A stretch of 64,000 bases of DNA, taken from the NCBI GenBank assembly GCA_958366945.1, contig CATXCY010000008.1, positions 12,074 to 76,073 on the forward strand. Reading direction: 5' to 3'. The position numbers and the translations under genes are program-made. Each line of letters starts with the position of its first letter. Position 1 is the first letter of the stretch. The notes under the pieces are model-generated. The model saw only the letters and a program-made list of their open reading frames with translations. It was not told the origin of the DNA and did no database searches. The DNA comes from Bruticola sp004554425. Lineage in GTDB: Bacteria > Vulcanimicrobiota > Xenobia > Xenobiales > Xenobiaceae. Positions 15,823-24,006 of the stretch are shown here, one piece after another.

Positions 15823-17586
15823 ATGGAAATAGACGGCCAAGTTATAGAAAATAGATACATGCTGTTAGAGCGCTTAGGCAGCGGCGGCATGGGTGAAGTC
15901 TATCGTGCTTTAGACAGAGTAACCGGACAGGATGTGGCTGTCAAATTACTGCTTCCTGCTCTGTGTGAAAGGGAATCGTCCCGCAAGCGTTTTGCCCGCG
16001 AAGCTCAAGCAGCCCAGAAGCTCAATCATCCCGGCATAGTGAAAGTATATGAATATGGTACTTTTCACGGTCGCCCTTTCATTGTTATGGAGCTGCTGAC
16101 AGGTAAGTCTTTGCGCTATTATGTGAGAGCTTACCGCCCTACTCCAGAGAAAATTTTACTTTTGACTGCTGAGCTATGCGACGCTCTTTATCATGCCCAT
16201 AGCCGCGGCATTATTCATCGTGATTTAAAACCTGACAATATTTTCGTCAATCATCTCGGCCATATAAAAGTGCTAGATTTCGGCTTGGCAAAAATAAGCT
16301 TCGCCGCAGACTTAACAGCTCTAACTAAGTCAGGCACAGCTCTGGGCACGTGCACCTATATGTCCCCAGAACAAGCCCAAGGCAAAGAAGCCGATTTGCG
16401 CTCTGATCTATACGCCGTGGGCGTTATTTTGTATGAAATTTTCTGTGGTATAACCCCTTTTTCTGCCGAAGACGCTGCGGCTATTTTGCGTATGCAAGTA
16501 TATGACAAGGCTCAGCGTCCCACTTCGGTAGATCCTCATTTGCCTATCGAAATAGAGCAAATAATCATGTGGCTGATGAACAAAAACCCGAAGTATCGTC
16601 CCAATTCAGCCCTAGTCTTAAAAGAAAAGCTAATCCAAGTCGTCAGAATGTTGCGCATAGGCTCAGTCCATTATGTTTCCCCCGAGCAGAACATAGAAAT
16701 GCCTAAGTCTCTTTCCTATGACACACCAAAAGAGAGAGTACTGCCTGCTGCAGAGCGTCCTAGCCCACTTAGCGAAGATAAAATTCGGAATTTGCCTCAG
16801 GTAAGTGATCCTTTTTCCTCTGCTACCGGAGACATTTGGGAAGAGGCCCAAAAGTTGGGAGCCGAGCAAGTAGACCGTGAAGATCTGTCTGAGCAATTTA
16901 TTCACAGCCATCAGGATGACCATATACTCGATTCGTATTCCAGAGAAGAAGAATTGCTTAGCGACTTGCAAGATGAAGTTGCGATGCATCATCCAGAAAG
17001 GCCAGAGAATCAGGCTCCGGTTCATTCGTTAAAAAGCATTATCGAGTCGAAAGAGCCTACCGTACCTCCGTTAGTTACGGTATTAACAATGACCGCCTCT
17101 TTAAAGAATTTACCCTTACCGACCTTATCTCTAACAAAATTGGCCGCCCATATTAGCCAAATTATGCGCGAAGCCGTCGAAATAAACGGTGGCTTTGTCA
17201 TTCTCAACGAGGGAGCCAACGTAAAAGCAGCTTTTATAGATGAATATGCTGGCTTGAGAGCCGTTCGCTCCATTATCCGCACTAGAATGAGCCTTCGCCA
17301 GCTTGGACAAAATTATAATTTACTAAGGCTTCCCCCTATCGCTTCCGGTATCTACTCAGGATTGGTAAAGCCAGCCTTAGCTAGAGGTCCATTTACCATC
17401 GAGAATATGCGTGACTTACTTTCCGGAGCCACCAGATTAAGCAACCTTTCTAACAGTAGGCCTAACGAAATTTTTATTTGCGGCGACAGCCTCGACGAGG
17501 GCATAAACGCTAAATTTGTGCGCAAAATATATGTTCGAAACCGTACTGCTCCAGTAGAAATATATCGCGTAGTAGGCTTAGCTTAA
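15823..17586 (+). CDS. Ser/Thr protein kinase fused to a degenerate class III nucleotidyl cyclase-like domain
   Basis: This 587-residue cytosolic protein has a complete Hanks-type kinase domain (about 10-275): glycine loop LGSGGMGEVY, Lys41 in VAVK, catalytic HRDLKPDN at 132-139, DFG at 152-154 and SPEQAQGKEADLRSDLYAVG. An acidic linker (290-410) follows. Residues ~415-587 have the order of a class III cyclase homology domain: VTVLTMTASL, then INGGFVILNEGANVKAAF, then FTIENMRDLLSGATRLSNLS, and a closing VRNRTAPVEIYRVV. Both metal-binding Asp positions are lost (Thr in strand 1, Ala465 after the Gly), so it should not make cyclic nucleotides. It may bind a ligand or dimerise to control the kinase. 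No membrane segment is seen. The ATG has a weak ribosome site. Confidence 0.88.
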   Translation: MEIDGQVIENRYMLLERLGSGGMGEVYRALDRVTGQDVAVKLLLPALCERESSRKRFAREAQAAQKLNHPGIVKVYEYGTFHGRPFIVMELLTGKSLRYYVRAYRPTPEKILLLTAELCDALYHAHSRGIIHRDLKPDNIFVNHLGHIKVLDFGLAKISFAADLTALTKSGTALGTCTYMSPEQAQGKEADLRSDLYAVGVILYEIFCGITPFSAEDAAAILRMQVYDKAQRPTSVDPHLPIEIEQIIMWLMNKNPKYRPNSALVLKEKLIQVVRMLRIGSVHYVSPEQNIEMPKSLSYDTPKERVLPAAERPSPLSEDKIRNLPQVSDPFSSATGDIWEEAQKLGAEQVDREDLSEQFIHSHQDDHILDSYSREEELLSDLQDEVAMHHPERPENQAPVHSLKSIIESKEPTVPPLVTVLTMTASLKNLPLPTLSLTKLAAHISQIMREAVEINGGFVILNEGANVKAAFIDEYAGLRAVRSIIRTRMSLRQLGQNYNLLRLPPIASGIYSGLVKPALARGPFTIENMRDLLSGATRLSNLSNSRPNEIFICGDSLDEGINAKFVRKIYVRNRTAPVEIYRVVGLA

Positions 17587-17757
17587 GGTTGTCTTTACTC
17601 GCCAGCCAGTTGGACTTTTTGCCCTAAAGGTTTTTGCCAAACAGAGGAGAAAACGGCCCCTGGGTTGGGCGCTCCTTTTTACAGTCTCTTATCGGCGCAG
17701 CATATATTTTCTGCTTTCAGTTGCCCATTCCAAATTGTTTTTACGAGCAGGTGAATT

Positions 17758-18180
17758 GTGGCTTATACCTTAGTTTGCGGAGTTGTACCCGTAATATTGC
17801 TAGTAATCGCCGTTTGTATGCTAATAAGCGACTTTTATTTTGTGCGTCGCGAGAAAAAAAACGGCATCAACCACAGTTTCTTATCTGTTTGGTTTATAGC
17901 TCGTGCACTCAAGATAGTTACTATCGTCGCCGTAGCCTATTTAATTCATACGCTAGATCCTCAGTTTTTACAACCGCGTCCAGAGAACGCTCCGCCTGCC
18001 GATCAAGGAGCCTTAGACGCCTACAACCGGCAATGGAACCAAGCTTTTGCTCTTAGTATTGTTTTCGTCATCGCGTTTGTGACAGATGTTTTAGGACGTC
18101 TCAAGCTACTTCAAACCAGTGAGCAAAAGCGAGCCGAACAGTTTTTTAAGCTTCATACTGATGCCGACAATGATCATTAA
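17758..18180 (+). CDS. Small membrane protein of unknown function
   Basis: This 140-residue protein starts at GTG with AGGTGA six bases upstream. It has three likely transmembrane helices: about 3-25, 43-63 and 93-113, separated by a short basic loop (RREKKNG) and a Pro-rich, possibly periplasmic stretch (PQFLQPRPENAPPADQG). The C-terminus is charged and cytosolic. I do not recognise a family. It ends 16 bases before the squalene-hopene cyclase start, so the two are probably co-transcribed, and a link to hopanoid membranes is possible but unproven. Confidence 0.65.
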   Translation: MAYTLVCGVVPVILLVIAVCMLISDFYFVRREKKNGINHSFLSVWFIARALKIVTIVAVAYLIHTLDPQFLQPRPENAPPADQGALDAYNRQWNQAFALSIVFVIAFVTDVLGRLKLLQTSEQKRAEQFFKLHTDADNDH

Positions 18181-18196
18181 GGAGATATCGCCCAGC

Positions 18197-20332
18197 ATGA
18201 CCGACAGCAACATATCTACCCCCGCTGAAAAATTATTCAGCTGCAAATCCGAAAATTTAGGTCAACCGCAGGAAGTCGTCCTGCCTGAGCCTCCCATTTT
18301 TGCTACCCAAGGAGCTACCTTTGCCAGCGAGCAAGAGCGCAATGCTTGGGCGCAATCACTTAATACAACCATCGATTCAGCCGTAAATTGGCTCAAGAAA
18401 GAACAAACCGAGCGCGGTTACTGGGCAGGCTTTTTAAAAACGAACTCAGCGATTGAAGCCGAGTGGATTATTGCCATGTACTTCCTTGGCATTACAGATG
18501 ATCCTAAGTATGACGATGTAGTGAGCTCTATTCTCAGTGAGCAGCGTCCAGACGGCTCTTGGAGCGTCTACTATGATTCCAAGCTGGGAGACATTAACGC
18601 TACAGTTGAAAGTTATGTAGCTTTAAGAATAGCTGGCCATTCTCCTGAAGAATCACATATGCGTCAAGCCAGGGAATGGATTTTATCTAAAGGTGGCTTA
18701 AAGCATATAAGAGTATTTACTCGTTTCTGGCTGGCCCTTTTGGGAGAATGGCCCTGGGAGGCTTGCCCCAACTTACCGCCGGAAATTGTCCTCTTACCTA
18801 ATTGGTTTCCTATCAACTTATACAAATTTGCCAGTTGGGGACGAGCCACCATTGTGTCATTATGCCTAATTTCGGCCGATCATCCCGTCAAAAAGCTACC
18901 CGCTGAGAAACGCTTGGACGAGCTCTTCCCTCAGGGACGCGACAAAATGGACTACTCATTGCCCAAAGCAACCACTCCTTGGGGTAAGTTCTTTGCCGCA
19001 GCCGACAAACTTTTGGGCCTTTACACTACAAAATCACCTATTAAGCCCTTGCGCAAAATGGCTTTAAAGCTCTGCGAACAGTGGATTATCGAGCGTCAAG
19101 AAAATGATGGTTGCTGGGCAGGCATTCAGCCTCCTTGGATCTATGCCTTAGTAGGTTTATACACTCAAGGCTACTCATTAAAACACCCAGTGATGAAAGC
19201 CGGTTTACAAGCCTTCAACGAGCCTTGGGCTTTCAAAACGGAACAAGGCACTTATTTGCAATGCTGCACTTCACCAGTTTGGGATACGGTTTTGAGCTTA
19301 GTAGCTTTAAGCGATTGCGGCACCGACGGACACCAAGAAATGGTGCAAAAGGCTTTACGCTACACCTTAGATGAGCAAATCTTATCAAGAGGCGATTGGC
19401 AAATAAATAGCCCTGGTGTTGAGCCCGGCGGTTGGGCCTTCGAGTACGAAAACGATTGTTATCCAGACGTTGACGATGCGGCTGTAGCTTTAACCGCTTT
19501 AATGCGCTACCGCGACCAAGCTGCCAGCCCGGTAGAAATAGATGTAGCTTTAAAGCGCGGTTTCCGCTGGCTTAGAGCCTTGCGCTCCAGCAATGGCGCT
19601 TGGGGAGCCTTCGACAAAGACAACACTTGCGATTTAGTTTGTCAAATACCGTTCTGCGATTTTGGTGAAGTGCTCGATCCCCCTTCAGCTGACGTTACTG
19701 CCCATGTCATTGAAGCTTACGGTACCGCCGGGCAAAAGATTCACAATAACATGATGGTTCGCAAAGCCGTAGAATATTTGCGCAACGAGCAAGAAACCGA
19801 CGGCAGCTGGTTTGGCCGTTGGGGCGTCAACTATATATACGGTACAGGACTGATTTTGCCGGCCCTCCAAGCCGTCGGCGTCGATATGCAAAGCCCTTGG
19901 GTGAAAAAAGCTGCCGATTGGCTCGTGTCTGTGCAACACGAAGATGGCGGCTGGGGTGAATCTTGCGCCACTTACATGGCTCCCAATCTCAAAGGGCAAG
20001 GAAAAACTACTCCCAGTCAGACTGGCTGGGCTCTCATGGGCTTATTGGCTTTAGGAGATCATAGCTACGACCAAGCGATCTTGCGCGGATTAAATTGGCT
20101 TATAACCAACCAGAAAGACGGAACTTGGGAGCAAAAAGAATATACTGGCACAGGTTTCCCCGGCTACGGTGCTGGTGCTCGCACCGAAATAAAAAGCGGT
20201 TCCGTATTAAATCAAGGCCAAGAGCTTAGCCGCGGCTTTATGCTCAGCTATGCCATGTATCGCCATTACTTCCCCATGATGGCCCTGGGTAGAGCTTTAA
20301 AGCACTTTTCTCTCCCCAGCCACCAACGCTAA
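18197..20332 (+). CDS. shc: Squalene-hopene cyclase
   Basis: This 711-residue enzyme cyclises squalene to hopene or hopanol, the base of hopanoid membrane lipids; family members are monotopic membrane proteins. The catalytic DxDD is DVDD at 424-427 in DCYPDVDDAAVALTALM. Multiple QW repeats are visible (for example EQRPDGSW, ERQENDGCW, NEQETDGSW, QHEDGGWGESCATYM, TNQKDGTW). Length is somewhat over the usual ~630-680 because of an N-terminal extension. I chose ATG 18197, with AAGGAG 12 bases upstream; longer readings back to 18119 overlap the preceding gene. No squalene synthase or other hpn genes are in the window. Co-directional with the upstream small membrane protein. Confidence 0.96.
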   Translation: MTDSNISTPAEKLFSCKSENLGQPQEVVLPEPPIFATQGATFASEQERNAWAQSLNTTIDSAVNWLKKEQTERGYWAGFLKTNSAIEAEWIIAMYFLGITDDPKYDDVVSSILSEQRPDGSWSVYYDSKLGDINATVESYVALRIAGHSPEESHMRQAREWILSKGGLKHIRVFTRFWLALLGEWPWEACPNLPPEIVLLPNWFPINLYKFASWGRATIVSLCLISADHPVKKLPAEKRLDELFPQGRDKMDYSLPKATTPWGKFFAAADKLLGLYTTKSPIKPLRKMALKLCEQWIIERQENDGCWAGIQPPWIYALVGLYTQGYSLKHPVMKAGLQAFNEPWAFKTEQGTYLQCCTSPVWDTVLSLVALSDCGTDGHQEMVQKALRYTLDEQILSRGDWQINSPGVEPGGWAFEYENDCYPDVDDAAVALTALMRYRDQAASPVEIDVALKRGFRWLRALRSSNGAWGAFDKDNTCDLVCQIPFCDFGEVLDPPSADVTAHVIEAYGTAGQKIHNNMMVRKAVEYLRNEQETDGSWFGRWGVNYIYGTGLILPALQAVGVDMQSPWVKKAADWLVSVQHEDGGWGESCATYMAPNLKGQGKTTPSQTGWALMGLLALGDHSYDQAILRGLNWLITNQKDGTWEQKEYTGTGFPGYGAGARTEIKSGSVLNQGQELSRGFMLSYAMYRHYFPMMALGRALKHFSLPSHQR

Positions 20333-20413
20333 AAAAAGTTGGCAGCTTGCTTATAAACCAAACTAACTGAGATGTAAAGCGCCTCTTTTTGCCAAATTTA
20401 AGGATGGAAATTT

Positions 20414-21847
20414 GTGAAGTACAAAGATAAAATCGAAGGTCTGGAATTGGCCAAGAAGTTAGGCGCTTTTGTGCGCTTGGGCTCAGATTGCGAAGATTTT
20501 GCCATCAATTTTAATTTAGGCTGGATCCTCTACGATTCTATAGGCACCTATGCTTGCCTAAAAGCTTGGCCAGACTTAAATAGTTCACAAATTTCCCGAG
20601 CCTGGCTAACTGACGATCTGGACAGAGCCCAGCCACTGCTAGATGTCTTTGAACTTTCCGAAGAAGGAGCCAAAGAGACTGGCTATCCGGAGCATCGTAT
20701 TTTGCTCTTTTTCGGCCCTATGTCTCCCCAAGCTAAGCATGTTCGCCTAGAGATCCAACGTCTCGAACCGGCAGGCCCAGGCTTATCATATTTACACACT
20801 ATGGTCGATCCTTTTGCTTCTATGGGAGACCAACAGGCAGTACATGTTATGGCTTGGGAAGAACCGGACGATCCTATGACTCCTATTCCCATAGGCACTA
20901 TTGCCGGATGTTGGGCTTTCGATGTTGATTGCCCCAGACGCAGTCAAACCTGGACTTACGCCAAGCGCTATCATTTGGCCCAAGAAGTCAATATTGGCTC
21001 CTCTCATATGTTCTTAGAATACTTAGACCGAGGCATTACTGGTTGGCGCCTTTCTAGTCGCTTTTTATCTGATACAAACCGTTTTGCCGATCTAAATCAA
21101 TTGCACGACTTGCTTTGGGAAGTATCTTCTCCCGATCAGTTGATTATGAAACTAAGCAACGAAGGTTTGCTAGACAGTTTTTCTCCTCCCGTAGTGCGCA
21201 TGACTCTCGATCAGGTTGAAGATGGACAACAACTAGTTGCCAGCGCCGAAATTGGTGAAGTTTATGGACCTTTAGGCGTATTGAATAATAAATTTTACCA
21301 TTTTTATCCTCCACAATTTGCAGAGGAGAGTATTCCCAATCAATTATCTATATATAAAGTGATAGAATTACCTTTGCCAAACCCTTGGCTCTATGACTTT
21401 GATCCTAAAAACATATGTTCTTTACCAACTAAAGTAGACGAAGAGTTACCTCCTTTCCACTTAAAATTAAAATTAAGTATCGAAGGCCTATATTGGGAAG
21501 ATAATATGATGCTAATCGCCCCTTTGGCTATTATGGATCCAGATTCAGATGCTCAAGTTGATTTGGCCGATTGTACCATTCGCAACTTAAAAAATGACGA
21601 AGCTTGCTTCTGTCTGGGTCAGAGTTTAGTAGATTTGCCTCAGCCTAAGGCCAATTTAAAACGCGACCAAGTGTACGGTTGGCAATATCCTCCTGTACAT
21701 AAGCAAACCCGTAATGCTCGCTTTGAAGTTTATACTGTAAATATTACTCCCAAGGAAAATATAAACATAGGAATTACTCCTTCTTTAGCTGATCGCCAAA
21801 CCGATCCAGACAATATGCTCATACAATTGGAAGAATTTTCAGAATAG
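20414..21847 (+). CDS. Conserved-looking cytosolic protein of unknown function
   Basis: This 477-residue protein starts at GTG (AAGGATGG lies 9-15 bases upstream). It has no signal peptide or membrane helix. It is acidic and rich in Trp, Pro and aromatic residues, with alternating helical and strand stretches; the N-terminal half contains LAKKLGAFVRLGSDCEDFAI and the middle IAGCWAFDVDCPRRSQTWTY. I recognise no domain or active-site motif. Codon use matches its neighbours. It lies 81 bases after squalene-hopene cyclase and 81 bases before pepT, all on the plus strand, with no obvious terminator in either gap, so it may share their transcript. Confidence 0.6.
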   Translation: MKYKDKIEGLELAKKLGAFVRLGSDCEDFAINFNLGWILYDSIGTYACLKAWPDLNSSQISRAWLTDDLDRAQPLLDVFELSEEGAKETGYPEHRILLFFGPMSPQAKHVRLEIQRLEPAGPGLSYLHTMVDPFASMGDQQAVHVMAWEEPDDPMTPIPIGTIAGCWAFDVDCPRRSQTWTYAKRYHLAQEVNIGSSHMFLEYLDRGITGWRLSSRFLSDTNRFADLNQLHDLLWEVSSPDQLIMKLSNEGLLDSFSPPVVRMTLDQVEDGQQLVASAEIGEVYGPLGVLNNKFYHFYPPQFAEESIPNQLSIYKVIELPLPNPWLYDFDPKNICSLPTKVDEELPPFHLKLKLSIEGLYWEDNMMLIAPLAIMDPDSDAQVDLADCTIRNLKNDEACFCLGQSLVDLPQPKANLKRDQVYGWQYPPVHKQTRNARFEVYTVNITPKENINIGITPSLADRQTDPDNMLIQLEEFSE

Positions 21848-21928
21848 AAGTTTATCAAGCTGTTTGCGTCCAATTGGCTTTGAACTCAAGTAAGCTTAAA
21901 AAAATAAAGGAGAATAGATAATTCAATA

Positions 21929-23164
21929 ATGGCTATAATCGAGCGTTTTTGCCGCTATGCATCTATTGACACCCACTCTGATGAAGACAGCATAAGCAGT
22001 CCTTCTACAGAAGTACAAATTGAGTTTAACAAGCTCCTCAAAGAAGAGCTTATGGCCATGGGTTGCCAAGACGTTGTCTTGGATGAGTACGGTATCCTTA
22101 CGGCTACCATTCCCGCCAACCGTCCCAACATTCCAGTTATGGCTTGGCTGGCTCATGTCGACACTTCTCCAGAGGTCAGCAGTAAAAATATCAAACCTCA
22201 AGTTGTGCCCAACTACCAAGGCCAAGTTTTAGTTTTGCCAGGCGATCCTACACAGAAGCTCGATCCTAAAGAGTTCCCCGAACTGAATACGGTTATCGGA
22301 CATACCCTTATTACTACCGACGGAACCACTCTTTTAGGAAGTGATTGCAAGTCTGGTTTAACCGCTATCGTAGAAGCTGCCGAATACTTAATTAAGAATC
22401 CGCAAGTGCCTCACGGTGAAATTCGCTTGGTGTTCTCTGTCGATGAAGAGATCGGCAAAGGTACCTTGCATATGAATCCTGAGCGCATTAAAGCCGATGT
22501 AGCTTATACCTTAGATGGTGGCGCCACCTCTATGATCGATTGCGAAACTTTCTCAGCCGATTTAGCTACTGTAATTATTGAAGGTATCAACACTCACCCA
22601 GCCCACGGCAAAGGCCATATGGTAAATGCTTTGACTATTGGAGCTGATTTTGTCGCTAGAATGCCCAAGCTGACACTCACTCCCGAAACTTCTGACGGAC
22701 GTCAAGGCTTTTTGCATCCTTACTCTTTCGAAGGCTCCGTGGGCTATACCGAAATTAAGATCATTTTGCGTGATTTTGAGACTGAAGCTTTAGGCAAATA
22801 TGCCAAGTTACTCAATAATATTGCCGAAAATTTGGCAGCAGAAAATCCTCGCGCTTCCATTAAAGTGAAAGTAACCAAACAGTATCGCAATATGCGCGAA
22901 GGCTTAGTAAAAGAGCCCAGAGCTTTAGATTACGCCGAAGAAGCTATGCGCAAATTGGGTATTACTCCTGAGCGCACTATTATTAGAGGTGGTACTGATG
23001 GATCTGGTTTGACTGAAATGGGCTTACCTACTCCGAATTTATCCAGCGGCCAACACAATATTCATTCCAGACTGGAATGGACTAGTGTTGAAGAGATCGA
23101 GCAAACTAAAGAAGTATTGCTCTCTCTGGCCAACGTCTGGTATGAGCATAGCTTAGCCAACTAA
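21929..23164 (+). CDS. pepT: Peptidase T (tripeptide aminopeptidase, M20B)
   Basis: This 411-residue cytosolic dizinc enzyme removes the N-terminal residue of tripeptides. Family features in order: MAWLAHVDTSPE (His and Asp of the metal site), LLGSDCKSGLTA (bridging Asp), FSVDEEIGKGT (catalytic Glu-Glu), AYTLDGG (Asp ligand), NTHPAHGKGHMVNAL, and NIHSRLEWTSVEEI near the C-terminus (His ligand). Length equals the family norm of about 410. The ATG lies 17 bases after AGGAG, a long spacing, but there is no better start. Together with the M32 and M24 peptidases in the window it suggests active peptide use. Confidence 0.96.
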   Translation: MAIIERFCRYASIDTHSDEDSISSPSTEVQIEFNKLLKEELMAMGCQDVVLDEYGILTATIPANRPNIPVMAWLAHVDTSPEVSSKNIKPQVVPNYQGQVLVLPGDPTQKLDPKEFPELNTVIGHTLITTDGTTLLGSDCKSGLTAIVEAAEYLIKNPQVPHGEIRLVFSVDEEIGKGTLHMNPERIKADVAYTLDGGATSMIDCETFSADLATVIIEGINTHPAHGKGHMVNALTIGADFVARMPKLTLTPETSDGRQGFLHPYSFEGSVGYTEIKIILRDFETEALGKYAKLLNNIAENLAAENPRASIKVKVTKQYRNMREGLVKEPRALDYAEEAMRKLGITPERTIIRGGTDGSGLTEMGLPTPNLSSGQHNIHSRLEWTSVEEIEQTKEVLLSLANVWYEHSLAN

Positions 23165-23231
23165 TTTGTGCATAGCTATTAGTTTTTTTCCTTATTTTTG
23201 CCTATAAAATAGGGAAAAATGCCGTCAGTGG

Positions 23232-23240
23232 TGATATAAT
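23232..23240 (+). promoter_or_regulatory. Extended -10 promoter upstream of the small orphan gene
   Basis: TGATATAAT is an extended -10 element (TGN plus perfect TATAAT at 23235-23240) without a good -35. Transcription should start near 23247. The transcript would run directly into a terminator-like hairpin at 23260-23296 before reaching the gene at 23349. Confidence 0.6.
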
Positions 23241-23259
23241 TAAGTTAAGTATAAAGGGG

Positions 23260-23296
23260 CTGTCGTTTGTTACCAACAAACGGCAGACACTTTTTT
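23260..23296 (+). terminator. Terminator-like hairpin in the leader of the small orphan gene
   Basis: CTGTCGTTTGTT (23260-23271) pairs with AACAAACGGCAG (23275-23286) through one T-G wobble, with a 3-base loop, then ACAC and six T residues (23291-23296). It may end pepT transcripts, but its position just after the promoter at 23232-23240 and 52 bases before the next start makes it a candidate attenuator or the end of a ~50-nt RNA. Confidence 0.75.
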
Positions 23297-23348
23297 AGCT
23301 TCAGCGCTTTTGAGCGCACTATTATCGTGAACCGAAAGGAATACTATT

Positions 23349-23762
23349 ATGGACGCTATCGGCGGAATCAGACCTACTTCTATCAATCTCAGCGGCAAAG
23401 TATCAGCCGGAGAAGTTATGAGAGAAGCCAACCAAGCTATTAGTAAGTGGGATCTTCAGCACTTAGGCTGGCGTGGTTTTCAACAACTCGACTGGGTAGA
23501 AGACATTACCAATAAGTATCCTGAAGCTGTCAACATCGCTCACACTTGCTCTTCTCACACCCCCGGCTATTTGGATCAAGTAAACGATCTCTTCGAGGGT
23601 ATGCCTAAAGCCGATCAGAAAGAAGTACACAAATACTTCATTGGTAAGCTCGGCTTAGAAGAACTTTCCTGCCGCAATAGCGGAGCAGCCGGCGGTTTGT
23701 GCGACAAGAAAGGTGCTTACCTTCAGATTTGCCAGCTTACTAAAGAGTTAAGCAACAACTAA
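23349..23762 (+). CDS. Small protein of unknown function
   Basis: This 137-residue protein starts at ATG with AAAGGA about 9 bases upstream. It has no signal peptide or membrane helix. Notable features are four Cys residues (about 67, 111, 120, 130), several His residues (HTCSSHTP) and a Gly/Ala turn (NSGAAGGLCDKKGAY), which could hint at metal binding, but no known motif is met. It has its own leader and a 17-bp-stem terminator, so it is monocistronic, and codon use is biased toward common codons, which suggests fair expression. I do not recognise a family. Confidence 0.6.
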   Translation: MDAIGGIRPTSINLSGKVSAGEVMREANQAISKWDLQHLGWRGFQQLDWVEDITNKYPEAVNIAHTCSSHTPGYLDQVNDLFEGMPKADQKEVHKYFIGKLGLEELSCRNSGAAGGLCDKKGAYLQICQLTKELSNN

Positions 23763-23780
23763 GGTATCTATATAGCTTAC

Positions 23781-23818
23781 AAAAAAGAGTTCCTTTTTAA
23801 GAAAAGGAACTCTTTTTT
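23781..23818. terminator. Strong terminator after the small orphan gene
   Basis: A perfect 17-bp stem (AAAAAAGAGTTCCTTTT at 23781-23797 with its complement at 23802-23818) and a 4-base loop, flanked by A and T runs. The T run on the plus strand serves the gene ending at 23762; the structure is symmetric. Confidence 0.92.
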
Positions 23819-23938
23819 GTAAGAACCTTTCACAATAACTGATTAAAATTGAAAATAACCGTTTTCAGCAGGCGATAAAGCTCAAGTGTTGAACGAAACG
23901 GCCAACAATTGGGTAATTTTTGTTGTATCTTCAGTATT

Positions 23939-23958
23939 ATTTGCTTAAATAAGCAAAT
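23939..23958. promoter_or_regulatory. Inverted repeat upstream of malQ, candidate operator
   Basis: ATTTGCTTA-AA-TAAGCAAAT is a perfect 9-2-9 inverted repeat 49 bases upstream of the malQ start. Its size and spacing fit the site of a dimeric repressor or activator, for example one for carbohydrate genes. No regulator gene is adjacent. Confidence 0.4.
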
Positions 23959-24006
23959 CAAACATTGCAGCAAAACATTTTGTACATTCAGCGAGGTTAT
24001 CTCTAT

